Below are positions 37,986 to 51,000 of a stretch of DNA of 64,000 bases, piece by piece. Origin of the DNA: Dysidea avara. Taxonomy: Eukaryota > Porifera > Demospongiae > Dictyoceratida > Dysideidae. Under the pieces are notes generated by a model that made no database searches, was not told where the DNA came from, and was given only the letters and a program-made list of their open reading frames with translations. The stretch is from positions 11,869,479 to 11,933,478 of the forward strand of contig NC_089278.1 in NCBI RefSeq assembly GCF_963678975.1. Direction: 5' to 3'. Position 1 is the stretch's first letter, and every line of letters begins with the position of its first letter. A program made the position numbers and the translations under genes.

Positions 37986-39389
37986 GAGTAAAGTATCAAT
38001 TATCGGACAATATGATGTTCGGACAGCTGCCACTCACTTCCTGGAAATTCTGCAGCTTAGGTTATTGTACCAAAAGGTAGACTACAATAAGCAATAATTA
38101 TCCTCCAACAATCAGCTTTGTGTGATTAAAAGCTTAAGGGTTACAGCCAATAGTATGCTTAGTCTGATAAAATCTATGCTCGGATAAAACTATCAGTTGT
38201 CGGACTTTGATTTTTACTACCAGTAAACAATGTCCAATTTATTTCAAATTTGTATGCAATATACCTGTACTCATTAGCTATTAATGGCCAAAAAATGGTT
38301 TTGTTATCTTTAGCATAGAGGGAGTACGAGCCTCCCAATTTTTAGCGGTATTGTCGGACGCCCTCCGCTTTAATTTAGCCATGCCCACCAACAGAGTTTG
38401 AATGCGTTTGCAACAAATGCACAGTGCTAAACCACAGAAGAAGGTAAATAAATATCTCTCAAGAGTAGAGGTGTGCTTTAAAGTTGATATTCAGGATATT
38501 TCCATTGGAACGCAGTATTTTTTGGCTCCTAAATGAAGGAGATGCGCGCAAGGTGGAAAAATGAAGTTATACAAAACCACCTTCTGACCACCTACATATG
38601 CTAGTCTTGGTGTCCTATCACAAATACTGTCACGGAAATTGAAAGGCTTTTCTTTCTCTACCTTATATGGGTGAAACAAAAAGGACGAAAATGTTGCTTT
38701 GTGCATCCATAGAAGGTAGAAAATGGAGCATCTTTCATTTCTAGGTAGTATTCGTGATTGAGACACCAAGACTAACAAATGTGGTTGGTCAGAAAGTTGT
38801 GCCTCGTAATTTCATTTTTCCACCTAGCGTGCATCTCCTTCATTTAGAAGCCAAAAATACTGCGTTCCAATAGAAATATCCTGAATATCAACTTTAAAAC
38901 ACACCTCTACTCTTGAAAGATATTTATTTACCTTCTTCTGTGGTTTAGCACTGGTACATTTGTTGCAAAAAGCATGAACTCTGTTGGTGGGCATGGCTAA
39001 ATTAAAGCGGAGGGCATCCGACAATACTGCTAAAAATTGGGAGGCTTGTACTCCCTCTATGCTAAAGATAACGAAACCATTTTATGGCCATTAATAGCTA
39101 ATGAGTACAGGTATATTGCATACAAATTTGAAATAAATTGGACATTGTTTACTGGTAGTAAAAATCAAAGTCCGACAACTGATAGTTTTATCCGAGCATA
39201 GATTTTATCGGACTAAGCATACTATTGGCTGTAACTCTTAAGCTTTTAATCATGCAAAGCTGATTATTGGAGGATAATTATTGCTTGGTGTAGCCTACCT
39301 TTTGGTACAATAACCAAAGCTGCAGGAATCTCAGGAAGTGAATGGCAGCTGTCCGAACATCATATTGTCCGATAATTGATACTTTACTC
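37986..39389. mobile_element. 1.4-kb near-palindrome with TA flanks
   Basis: Arms of about 625 bp pair with few mismatches around a short centre (about 38613-38754). Ends are GAGTAAAGTATCAATTATCG at both sides, flanked by TA at 37984-37985 and 39390-39391. Long palindromic arms and TA flanks suit a fold-back Tc1/mariner or pogo-type derivative. No real ORF. Confidence 0.75.
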
Positions 39390-39519
39390 TACTAGAACAG
39401 CAGCTCGTAAAACATTTATTGAATAGTTGTATTTTGATTAGCAAAAGTATGTGTGAAAAATCAGGAGGTTGGAAATCGATACTTATAAACAGAGTATTAC
39501 TATAGCAATTATGTTTTAC

Positions 39520-39580
39520 CATCTTCTGATGTTGGTTCCACCTTCAACCGCTTTGCTGAAGGTTCACGAAGTTCATCCAT
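39520..39580 (-). CDS. Candidate first coding exon, unknown gene
   Basis: ATG at 39580 opens MDELREPSAKRLKVEPTSED and ends at a good donor (GATG|GTAAAAC) in phase 1. The KRLKVE segment resembles a basic nuclear localisation signal. No following exon was found on the minus side before the 1.4-kb palindrome, and its upstream region is occupied by the 610-bp palindrome. It may be a gene remnant or a gene whose later exons I failed to see. Confidence 0.35.
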
Positions 39581-39679
39581 TGTCAGCAGTCCAGCAGTAA
39601 CGCCGTAAAAAAAAAAAAAAGTTACCGCGCAAGCGCTTAGGCTTGTTATGGTAGTTTGGAGCCCCGAGTGGAGCCCACA

Positions 39680-40289
39680 TAGTCTCGCGTAGCCAGACCG
39701 CTTTTTCTCCGTCACAGCGCTTATCGATTAGAGATTATAAGCGCCTACTCCGAAATAGGGTCTGGTCCAGAATCAATACGCAAACTCGTTTTCACACCCC
39801 AAGCAAGAGCTCGGGGTGTTTAATCAACTTTCGTCATAAAACGTATACTTCCTTTTAAATTTCAAGCCACGTACGCACTGGAAATGCCATGAACGATACC
39901 CGGTAGACTGTTGATGAGAGACACTGAGGCTGGTATTCTACGGTTAAAAAGGTAACGGATCGATTCCTTGTGAAAACGAAAAGGCTAAAGGCGAACTGAG
40001 CAAGGAATCAACCCGTGTTCTTTTTAGCCTTAGAAAACCAGCCTCAGTGTTTCTTATCGACTCTACCGGCTATCGTTCATGGCATTTCCAGTGCGTACGT
40101 GGCTTGAAAATTAAAAGGAAGTATACGTTTTATGACGAAAGTTGATTAAACACCCCGAGCTCTTGCTTGGGGTGTGAAAACGAGTTTGCGTATTGATTCT
40201 GGACCAGACCCTATTTCGGAGTAGGCGCTTATAATCTCTAATCGATAAGCGCCGTGACGGAGAAAAAGCGGTCTGGCCACGCGAGACTA
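39680..40289. mobile_element. Mutator-like fold-back MITE with 9-bp duplication
   Basis: 610 bp. Inverted arms of about 290 bp run almost to the centre and start TAGTCTCGCGT, AGACCGCTTTTTCTCCGTCA. Exact 9-bp flanks GAGCCCACA at 39671-39679 and 40290-40298. Long terminal inverted repeats plus a 9-bp duplication are the mark of the Mutator superfamily; the assignment has no transposase to back it. Confidence 0.85.
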
Positions 40290-40298
40290 GAGCCCACA

Positions 40299-41202
40299 GT
40301 CAAACCATAGATATGGTCAAACTTCCATGGAGACATAGCTGTTGTCTAGTCTTAGGTATTGATCTAGCTGCTACCGGGTAAGGCTGCCGGTGAATGTGAT
40401 TGGCCTGCATGCCGGACCCTTGAGTGGGCTAATGACCAAAAGGTTAGGGACTTGGGGATAGTTGCAAGGCATAATAAAGGGTATTGATCATGTTAGTAAT
40501 AACTGAATTACTGGGACCAGTGGAGGACTGGATGACTTCCTTGCCAGTTGAGGTTCAGCCGTTGGTGCAGTCACCTGGCCGGCATACAGGTATTACAGTA
40601 TGCAGCATAGTAGCTATAGGTAGCAGCCAAACATAGCTATGGTGTATCCAGGCATATACTATACTGAATCCATTTTATTACTTGATTGGCCACTAGTAAG
40701 TTAGCTATCTCATTGGCTGTCATAACTGCCAGATTGCATCACAGACATACTTACATATGGTCCATAAGTCTGTATGAGGCACTGACTTCCAATACTGTCA
40801 GTATGAAGTATAAATATGAGCTACTAATAGTTTATCCAGAAAGTTTGCATGAAATGGCAATAGATAAAGCTCAGGCTAATTGCATGGCATAATATATACC
40901 GGTACATTTTCAAGTATGAGACTAATGTATTTTTATTAGCTATTATTAATTCACCTGTGCTGAAATCACAGATGATTATAACACACAGATATCTTTTTTT
41001 ACAACTTTAGCTGTTCATGGTCTATAGATAAAGAATCATATGTGTATATATAACAGTTCAATAAAATGTGTGTTAAGGATCTAGGATGCTTTCCAGAAGC
41101 ATGCCAAAACTTCTATACAATATATTTCCATAATAGCATGCTGCTATCCTTTCAAATTACATGTACTGCAGATATGAGATTATAGGTAACTAATGTAGTT
41201 GT
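40299..41202. other. Unannotated interval
   Basis: About 900 bp between two short elements. No ORF with splice signals, RNA gene or inverted repeat was recognised. Confidence 0.5.
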
Positions 41203-41210
41203 GTATGCAT

Positions 41211-41470
41211 CAGGAGCAGGCCAAAGAGTGAGGGGCCGGGCCAGGCCAGCTGTAAATTGAAGACCAAACAAAAATATTAAAAAATCTCCATCAATTACAT
41301 CTCTTTATTTATAACTAAAGTTAAGTTGCTTGTTACACTACTCTGAATACTGTGACTGCTCTATTAGAGTATCCAGGTCCTGACTGTTCTATTAGAGTAT
41401 TTCGATTTTTTTGCTAACAGAGTCCCATAAAAGTGGGGGGGCCATGGCCCCCCTGTCTCCACCGTCTATG
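41211..41470. mobile_element. hAT-like MITE, GGCGGTGGAG type, copy 2 (reverse)
   Basis: 260 bp, reverse orientation relative to 34192-34496. Left end CAGGAGCAGGCC, right end GTCTCCACCGTCTATG. Exact 8-bp flanks GTATGCAT at 41203-41210 and 41471-41478. Internal CTCTATTAGAGTATC motifs. Confidence 0.82.
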
Positions 41471-41698
41471 GTATGCATGCATCTTAATTGTATACTAGAG
41501 TACTAGTGTGACGTGTATGTGCATGCGTGTGTGTGTGTATGTGTGCTGCAAAACACAGTAACAAAAAAGTAATGCAACAATTACAATCCAGAGCCAGTAC
41601 TATGCATGTACACTATTTACATATGCATATCAAAAATGTTCCAGTTATTGTACATAAAGTTGAACTTGGTCAACAAGAACAGCGTCATTTGAAAATTC

Positions 41699-42526
41699 TT
41701 AATCCTGACATATCCTGACTTCACTGTCTTCAAGTTGAGCAGTAGGAAATTCACAATGGAACCATGGCATCCCACTACTAGCACAGCAGTTGGTGTTAAG
41801 ATTAATGCACCCCACAGTGGATCAATAGTGTAATGAAAACTTGTATCAAAGTTCCCTTCATTTCCAGACTCACAGTAACAGTTATCTCGTACAAAAACAG
41901 GAGCAGTTGCTATGGTGACTGCAGCACAAGGACAGTTACTGTCAGTAAAAGAAGTGCCGTCTTCACTCAGCCCTACTGCATAATTCCACACATGCTGTCT
42001 TGGACTACCTAGTAATGTAATGGATACTCCCTCCATGTAGGGACCGTCAATGAGCTATGAAATGAGTCAGCAGATCCTTTCTGGTAGCCTCTTACTTGAC
42101 CACAGATTTTATAATAGCTTGTTCCACTAACAGTAAAAGTTGTAGAATAGCAACCAGAAGCATCATTTGATGTTTGACATACATCAATGGATGGTGGTGG
42201 ATCAGGTGTGGTGATTTTACTCCATTCAGCAGGACAATCGTCTCCCCTGCTTGTGTCAAGGTCAGCAAACCTCCCTAGTGTCCACCACACTCCAGTTCCA
42301 TATCACAGTAGACTTGGTGTATTCGTAGTCCAGTAGTAGTTTGAATCCAGTAGTCACCTGATACTCATCTGCTAGCCTTGTTGATCTGGTAGATGTCAGC
42401 ACAAGATTTTCCAGGATTAGTTTCATTTCCTAAACTACTACAGAAACTGGAGCAAACTCTCTCCTCTCCTATCACTAACTGAACAGTACATCCCAGAAGG
42501 ATGATGATACTGCAAGCTGCCATCAT
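41699..42526 (-). pseudogene. Secreted Cys-rich fibrinogen-like family protein, broken
   Basis: An N-terminal signal peptide (MMAACSIIILLGCTVQ) is followed by a Cys-rich region with SCADIYQINKASR and DYWIQTTTG, a pattern like the start of fibrinogen-related domains (VYCDMELECGG). After that SRGDDCPAEWSKITTP, YKICGQVRGYQKGSADSFHS, KHVWNYAVGL-like RQHVWNYAVGL and EDSEVRICQD continue the protein but in other frames. I count one premature stop (TGA after KASR at about 42365) and at least three frame changes (near 42275, 42045 and 41810). The family is common in sponges and cnidarians as secreted or membrane lectin-like proteins. Confidence 0.7.
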
Positions 42527-42986
42527 ACATCTATCCAAGTTGAGTGTGCAACAGCACTGATGAAACACTTTTATACTGTTTGTGGTATGCATGCTATCCA
42601 TGCATTGTATGGTAACATTATCATTCATGCATGATTACTGTTTGTTTGTACTCATTTCACTTTACTTAACATCATATACAGGCTCTGCCTTCAATGTATA
42701 CATATACCCTCCAGTGTCTAAGATAAAGTAAATAAACTGCAAGAATCATGCATGCTACATGTATACATTATTTTAACCTGTACCTTAATCAAACATTACC
42801 CTTAACATAAGTTGTCAGTTTCAAGTACTTGATTACACACTGTGCAGTGCCCTTCTTGTATAGGAAAATAAAAAAAAGTATAGCATATTCCATGTATATT
42901 CTATCTGTATACAGTAATGTAGCGGTTTGCTTTGTAGCTATTCCATTGACACACAAAGATGCTACTTGGCATCTATTATCTTGTAG

Positions 42987-43040
42987 TACAAAGAGTTCAT
43001 AATACTCTTACTACTGTATATTATGAACTCTTGGTAGTAC
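42987..43040. repeat. Micro-hairpin C (GTTCATAAT family)
   Basis: AAGAGTTCATAATA pairs with TATTATGAACTCTT across a loop of about 12 bp; an outer GTAC pair on each side extends the symmetry. Confidence 0.65.
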
Positions 43041-44329
43041 TGACAGCCTGGAAAACTGTAAAAAATTATTACAAACTACATCTGGACGGATAGAGGCCAC
43101 CAAGGAGGGAAAATAATTGAGTTAATGATTTCAAGAGAATATCATGTGTATGTGTACTTTCTTTGAATATAGTGATACCTTTCACCTTTGGGCCAAACTA
43201 GGTAGGCGGCTGCATGCACTAGATGTACAGGACAGGTATGAATCGTTGTGGGTTAAGATGTACATGACCATTCTATCTTAACTGCTATACACACACTATG
43301 ATACTATAAGAAAACTGTCAGTATAAACAGCTTTGGCTTAACCTTGCTATGTTGTTTCTCAAATCCAGGAATTGTATATTTGCTGAATTCTTTAATATAA
43401 GCATAGACGGTACTTCTGTCATAAAAATTTCTGCTTTATGACTCCTTTTTAACACTGGTGCTAAGACATGGAAAACAATAAAAGTTCGTTCTATGCTCCA
43501 ATTTTCCAACATCATCAAATGATGAACTGAATAACTACACGTGTATAGACAGTTATGTGTGAACCTATATCACACAACTAATGGCATTAAGGAAATCATG
43601 TCCATACAAGTTTTGTTTCCTTTATATGAAGCTCTGTAATGCATTGCAACCTGACTAAGTGAACAGCTTCCATTATTTGCATTGCTCTGTCATCATTTTG
43701 CAGACACCCATCTTTCATAGACACTACAGATAACTATGCTGCAATATAGAAAATGGGCACTCCATTGGAGTGTGCATGTATAGTGCCCTAGAAATGGAAA
43801 GAGAAGTTGACGAAAGTGGGCTACTCAATTCAAAGACTCACAGAAGGTCTGGGGATTATGTAATACGTCAGAGATTTGCTGCGCTTATCTGAGCCATTCC
43901 TTATATAGCTAAAATCAACTAAAAATAACACAAAGAAGACATGAGGTATATACAAAGACACAAAGTAGTTAAAAAGTTAACATGGTTTCAAAACTGGTTG
44001 GATGAAATTTTGAAAAGCTAATGGCAAAAATATCTATATATCAAGCACTCAATACTTAATCTTTCACAAACCAAAGGCCTACTAGCACAGATTCATACAC
44101 ACAGAAAGCAAATAACACCTATCAGGCTTACATGTTTGTACTACATGGCTGCATTGTGACAATTGACCAACTTCATGGAATAATGATAAACTGTTGAAGT
44201 TTCAGTAGCACATGAAGTACAACACATAAGTTGTCCTTAAAACATTACAGTGATCCAATCACTACTGCAGAGGTCAGATGACTGAAACAAATTCTCTGTG
44301 TACACAATATTCAAGACCATATGTGACTG

Positions 44330-44960
44330 AATTTGACAAAACAAGGCTTCGACGCACAAAGCTTTGTTAGGAGATATGGCGATTTTAAGGAATCATTGTG
44401 TAATAACTTCCCAGTGCCTACAGCTGTGCAAACAAAATTTGCACCAATTGTTCATCTGTTCACTAGCTATCACTGAGTGGGTGTATACATTTCTGATACC
44501 CAAAATTTGCCCTGTTTTGAGCAGCTTTTTCGAGCGGGTAATAATATCACAGATGGTAGTAATAGGGTGGGGGTGGACGGTGGTCTTAATATACGGGTAT
44601 ATAAAATGGAGTAAGAAGACGATTGGAATCCAGAGGCCAAGTTTGGGCTCTCCATGGCCCTCAAATTACTCCAAATTGACTGAGAACACTATTGGCGAGC
44701 TCTCTGTGAAGTCCCAGCTCACTACACACCATTATCACAAAGCCATGGCCATTTAATGGTGCCAATCTCACACTCGTGGCTTTGACAGGGTCGGAAGAAA
44801 GCTGCTACAGAAACCAGACTTGTCAGTGCTGAAGGAAGTACAGTGTGAAATATGATAGTGTATTAGACCAGCAATCCATTTCTGGTAAAATCGTAAGTTT
44901 GATTTTGTGTGTGTGGAAGCCTGGTTTTGTGAAATCCGGTCACATATATATATATATTTA
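44330..44960. repeat. Possible dispersed repeat, partner of 10240-10790
   Basis: Shares short ordered blocks with the TSG101 intron (see 10240-10790), ending with ACCAGCAATCCA. Judged by eye; uncertain. Confidence 0.35.
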
Positions 44961-45039
44961 TCAAAAAATTAAAATACAAAATACAATTAGTTTTCTTAGT
45001 CCTCATTACACTGTATTACATAACAGTATTATTTCTGTC

Positions 45040-48000
45040 TCAAATTAACTCTACATAGTTGGCAGGGAAGAGACCTCTCTGGCCATTCACTTCACCTACC
45101 CACCACCCTTCATCAACCTTCTCAATATTCTCTATGATGTCATCAGGATCAAATGTTATTTCATCATCACCAGCTAAAAATCAAAATTTACAAATCAAAG
45201 GGTGACAAAGTCATCAAGAATCTATGTATACACAACCGAACAGGCAGATCAATGAAACACATACAACAGTGTAAATACAAACTTATATGGCATATTAACT
45301 TGTACTGTAAGAAGTGTAAGGATCAAGCTCACCCGCTTGATAGTCATACACAGCTTTTGCCCTTAGTCCACCACCACCTCCACCACCACTAGGTTGGCTG
45401 TCTCCTCCAACTACATCATACAAGTTGTCATCTTCAGCTGCTTCTGGTTTCTATTAATAACACATAGAGACTAGATGGTAGTGTTCAGATAATTTTAAAG
45501 GTGAGACTTCATTTATCCAAACAATAACTACTATTTCACTGAGATTACTTCATTAGAATATTGGAATACTACATTATAAAAAGGTTTCTTTTTATAGATG
45601 TAGTTTCACACACAAGCTGTGCCTTTAGTAGGCACAGTTTTATCTCCCCATCGTTCATCCTACATGATATATCACATAGAATGAACCCTGACAGCAACAA
45701 ACTCAATCTGTGGAACCCCTCAAAAACTTTCTACAGTAGCATTTATGTGGCAGCATCTCCGTAATATCAGTGATACAAGCTTTCAAAGTCCAACTACAGT
45801 ATGAAGGTTGCTAATCTATCATGATGATGTGCATTAAGGATGCTATGGACAGTTTAAAATTCTTTATTAACTATCCACCAAACACACTAAGCAGGGGCGA
45901 ATCCAGGGGGGTTCAAAGGGTTCCATGGAACCCCCCTTTTGAAAGAGCCTCTCTTACTCAAGATACTCTAATAGAGCAGTCAAATCGAGATACTCTAATA
46001 GAGCAGTCACAGTAGTCTTTTTTGAAGAGCAGTGTAGCAAGCTATGTATCTAGTTATAAATCTAGTTGGTGAGGGCATCTATGGTGAGGGCATCTATGGT
46101 GAGGGGCAGCTATTGTCAGCAAGTGATGACCTTTTTTTTCTTCTGGTCTTCAACTTACAGCTAGGCTGAAGTTGCAATTCCAAAGTGGAACCCCCCTTTT
46201 TAAAAGTCTGGATCTGCCCCTGCTAAGCACAGCTCCTTCATTTGGTCTTGGTTTGTTAACATGATTTATCATACAAGCATGTAGAGTACAGAATAAAGTA
46301 TTAGGAATGAAGTAGTTATAAACAGTGGCCATAGTAACTGGCTTGAGTGCTGATACACCAAGGAACGATTTACTGGGTAACTTGGGAGCCAGTGTTTACA
46401 AAAAAAATTGTGAAACATAGCTACTTACAGGATCTTCATAAAGAGCTCCAGGCTGGCCTCCAGCATCATCATACAAGTCTTCAGGCATCTCATTAGCTGG
46501 CGGATGTGATGGTGGAATTGCTACATCATACAAATTATCTCCCTCGTTTTCTTCATGTCGTACATCACTGTACTCTTCATCAGGAGGTGCATCTGGGGGA
46601 GCATCAGCATTATAGTACGAGTCTTGTTGTGGCTCTGGCTCTGGCTCTGGTTCTGGTTCTTGTTCGGGCTCAGGTGAAGGTTGACGCTACATACAAGGTG
46701 ACAATACATATGAGTATTACTAAAGAAAATTAGGAAACCATGTGTGGATGGCATAGGGGTTATATACCTACGGTAGGTTTGATATCCAAGAATGTTTATC
46801 ACAAACATTGTAATAAATACTCTTCCTCTTTAGTAAACACAGGGAGCCCATAAATTCTACAATGTGGCGGTAATGGACTCACGGTAAACAACATCAAAAT
46901 TTTAGTAAAAGGAATAAAGTCCACTTTTGGTATAAGTAATTCACTTGCACTAACACACAGTTACCTCTCGTTCCTGAGTGTTTCTTGCTTCTGCTTCTTT
47001 TTCTCTTTGCTCACGTTGTTTCCTCCTAGCCTTCTCCTCTTCTGCACGTTTCCTGGCATCCTATAACAATATAAATGTATTATATATGCAGTACATTTTG
47101 GAATGCTTGGATCACATATCAATCAATGTGTTTGATTTAGTTTTAACAGCTTTTCATACGATTTAAAAAAAAAAGGAAGCAATGTCACCATGTACTGCCA
47201 CATGATCACTCAGCATTTTGTCTTGGTCAGTTAGTGAAAGTGGGATCTGTTAAATTTATGGCTTCGAGGAATCAAGGGATGCATAAAGATCCTTAAGCAA
47301 AACCTTACAAGTGACTGGTCTCAGTACGAACCCATATGCATCACTCCTGGTCTCAGTCAGACACATGATAGACTGTAGGGAAAGTTCAGATGATGGAAGC
47401 TCCAGAGTTAAATACTGACCAGATGATTAGGACTGACCCCTTAGATAGTAACAGACGTAGAAGCTCTATACTATATACAACTAAAATTGTCCAGAATGCT
47501 TTCCTCACACATCTTATTCTAAAGCTACCAGCCTCCTCCAAACACCTCCTTTACTAAAGTTACCAAGCCTGCCAGGGCTGTACATTAGAAGAGTAAACCG
47601 AGTTTAACTGGAGTTAATCTGCAGCAGCCTCAGGTATCTATGCACAAGTGTCTGCTGACATTACCCGTTTCAAAATTTTGGTACATATCTTAGTGACAAC
47701 ATAAGCAGTATCAGTCCTGGAGCTGCTTTGTACAATACTGACTAGTTTGTCCTAATGTTATGGCAATTCCAATGATGAGACCATGCAGAGATTGATTGTT
47801 GGCATGGTGGTGGACCATCTTCGGAACAAGGCTTCCAAAAAGTTGTCGTCTCAACTCTCAAGACTAGTTGCCACCAATGTCTACATCAATTAACAGAGCT
47901 CTGAAAATCTAGCAGCACACTTTTTAACTAGGCTCGTTTGTTACATACCTCATGTCCTAGCAACACCACGATGCTCTTCCTCATGCCCAAAAGTCATTCA

Positions 48001-51000
48001 GTGAACAGGATATTGCTGCTGAAAGCACTTTGGAGGTGCTAATGGTCCCCCCTTTCTCAATTCATGCTAATCTTGCCTGTGGGCAGGCAGAAGATGAAAT
48101 TTTCATGAGGAAAAAATCAGGGGACTCTGCCTTGGAAAACAATGGTAGCTTACTTATGGCTTTTAAATCCAGTAACAACCAGCAGTTTTCACTTTAGCAC
48201 CCATTGAATACAACAGTAAGCATCCAGCATTATAAATGCACACAGCAAATGCAGTAAGCAACCAGCACTACTCACTGTAGCGTACAGTGATTGCCATGAG
48301 CATTACTTGCAGTGAATACAGTCAAAAAGTGAGGGCAGTAGACAACCAACATTACTCACTGTAGCACACAGCAATGACAAACATGGTACAGTGACATCAA
48401 TGAAGTGGCAACAACACCACCTACTCAATTTAACATTGCTGCTATCTCATCAGGGCAGCAGGCCTTCAATTTGCAACAAGCACATCCTTATAGGACCAGC
48501 TGTCTCAGAGGAACAACTAACTCCTGCTAGAGGTTTAAGCAATTTGTGCTGCCTCACTTGACGGGCCAAGTAGTAGTCGTACAAAAAGATGAATCTCAGC
48601 TTTCTAAATTGTTTTAAGCATACTTGAGTCAATTTTCTGTCACAGTTCCTAACGAATCCCTGAACAATGCTGCTAGTGCGATGCTACGTTTATCAGATTG
48701 TGGTCGAACAAATGTACTTTACAATCTTGCCAAGGGTATTGGCACTATGTGGCCTGACCAGAGTGATTCATGTGAAACGACTGCCTTTTGGGCTTGTTAA
48801 CACATTTTTTTGCAGTTGACAATTTACAGTAGGTAAATCACTGTAGTATGTTAATTCATGTAGCTGTATGTAGACAATAGACTACTGTCAGTGGCTGTAA
48901 GAAAGTACACTAAAGCAGTTTATGGCTATTGTTGATTCATGGTCATTTAGGAAAAGATGAAACCAAAGTTGAAAAGTTGCATTCCATATTGGCACAATTG
49001 GAGTATATGCACCAGGTCAATCTCCTTCATTCTAAGGGGGCTCTTTTTAAGAATCACTTGTATGTGCCAGTGATTCATCTTATTACTGGCATAGAGTTTT
49101 GTGAGTAAGAAGATGAAGCTCATATTTTCAAAGTATGTGCATATTAAAATACAGGATGTTTTTATTTTCAGCGAATCGATAACAGTCTCAGACAGGGTAA
49201 ACCATGTCACTATCAATTACAGCATTTTGAAGAAGCACGTCATGACACAACAGTTGGGTTGACTTACTGTGCACTCTCTGGCATAAAACAAGAGTGTTGA
49301 GGATGTAGAGAGATTGCTTGGTCTTCCTCTGATAGAGTAGATGGAAAGCAAAGGGTACAGTAATGAAGCTATGCATCTCAGAGTTGTTCACAACTGGAGG
49401 CATGCTTGTGACGAAAGGGAACTATCTGATAGAGGTGTACCGATTATTGGATTGGCTAAAATATCGGTCACCAATATGGTTATTTTTTACCAATATCAGT
49501 AACTATCGGTACAGAACAGCAGGAGGACCGATATCGCTACCGATATTTATACAGCAATAGTTTGTACATAAATGGGTTATATATTGGTTTTCTACGTTAT
49601 CCATGTGCCAATGGCTTTTGTTCACTCAACAACTAGTGCTACACTACGAGAAGCCATACGATTCAAGTGTTCGTTGCTGGAAAGCTTATCAGCCTTTACA
49701 AATGAAGCAGTTATATAGTACCTTTGTAATAAAAAGAAAAGTCACAGGATAACCAAGGAACCAGCTTTCTCACAAGTCTTTAAAATGCGGAGTAACGCAG
49801 AAATATCCGTTTAAGGCTTCATGGGAGTATGCATAAATGTGTTTACTATCTGATGATAAATGTAGCACACTGAACAAAAACATATACTATGCGATTTTAG
49901 TCTTTTGGAAGTAAACCAGTGTGCTTATGTTAGCTACTATGTATCATAGCTTTTCTCTTATTTGATCAGCTAACTGTGAACAGGACACACCTCCATGTTG
50001 TTCCATGATGGATAATAACTTGCAGTGTGTCTAGATATTCACTATATTTAGATAAACTTTGTACTCAGAACATCAGAGGCTCTTCACAAGAGAGACATTG
50101 GTAGCACTAGCAGCTAACACTGAATCAAGATAGTGGAGAAGATGATACAATGCTAAGAATAATATGCCTGCAGAGCATCCTAGTTCCACTGATGATGTGG
50201 AATACATTTTCAGCATGCTGCGAGACACCATGGGGAATGATTTCATGCTTAAGGAGGTACATTTGGATGGAAATGGAATTATTTTGTCAAATTGTATATG
50301 TTGTTGCACAAAATTGATAGCTCTAATAATATTATTCATATTTTGGAAATGCAGGTTTATTATGGATGGAGAAAGGTGACAGAAGAGTTCGTCAAAAGAA
50401 TGGATCTGAAACTCCATTTTATTACCACACAACTTCAAAATGCAGATTTTATGAAGGATTGATGCCAGACTTTAGTGATAAGCCTGCTAAGAAGAAAATC
50501 AATTAAATTTGAGATGCTAGGAGACACAGTAATTCCAGCAGAGTCACCTTGCCTATGCATGGTGACACTTCCATTTGCACAAAGTTTCACAATGCACCAT
50601 TAAGCCTTCTACCACCACCTGTGGGACATCTAATACAACTTTATATGAACATTCATATGCTCGCAAAAAGCAATCTAATGATGTGAAAATTTGTACTACA
50701 TATCAGTCATAATCAGTTGCACAACTTTGAAGAACTTGTTGTGACCATTCGACATTTCTTGTGATCTGATTCCAGTGTACCAACCTCTGCTCTTGTAATA
50801 GGGTAAATATTTGATCCACGCAAATTTTTACATTTAGAATATTCTTGGTGTCAATTACACCCATATAGCAGCACTTCAGATGCTACTACTCAGATAGCTA
50901 ATTCGTTTTCATTCAGCACCTTCTCCTACTTCGATGATGTTAGCATTAAAAATGGGAAAACACAGGACTACATAATTGCCATTGGCCAATACGATTAATA

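Larger units (their letters stand above)
42527..45039. other. Intergenic interval upstream of the broken gene, downstream of cortactin
   Basis: 2.5 kb of AT-rich sequence with hairpin C and a possible dispersed repeat. It should include the cortactin 3' UTR near its right end. No other gene is supported. Confidence 0.55.

Noticed and set aside
49425-49560. hAT-like terminus with ACCGATTATTGG and ACCGATATCG
   Set aside because: Only one end-like region is readable and no matching partner end or duplication was found, so it is not listed as an element.
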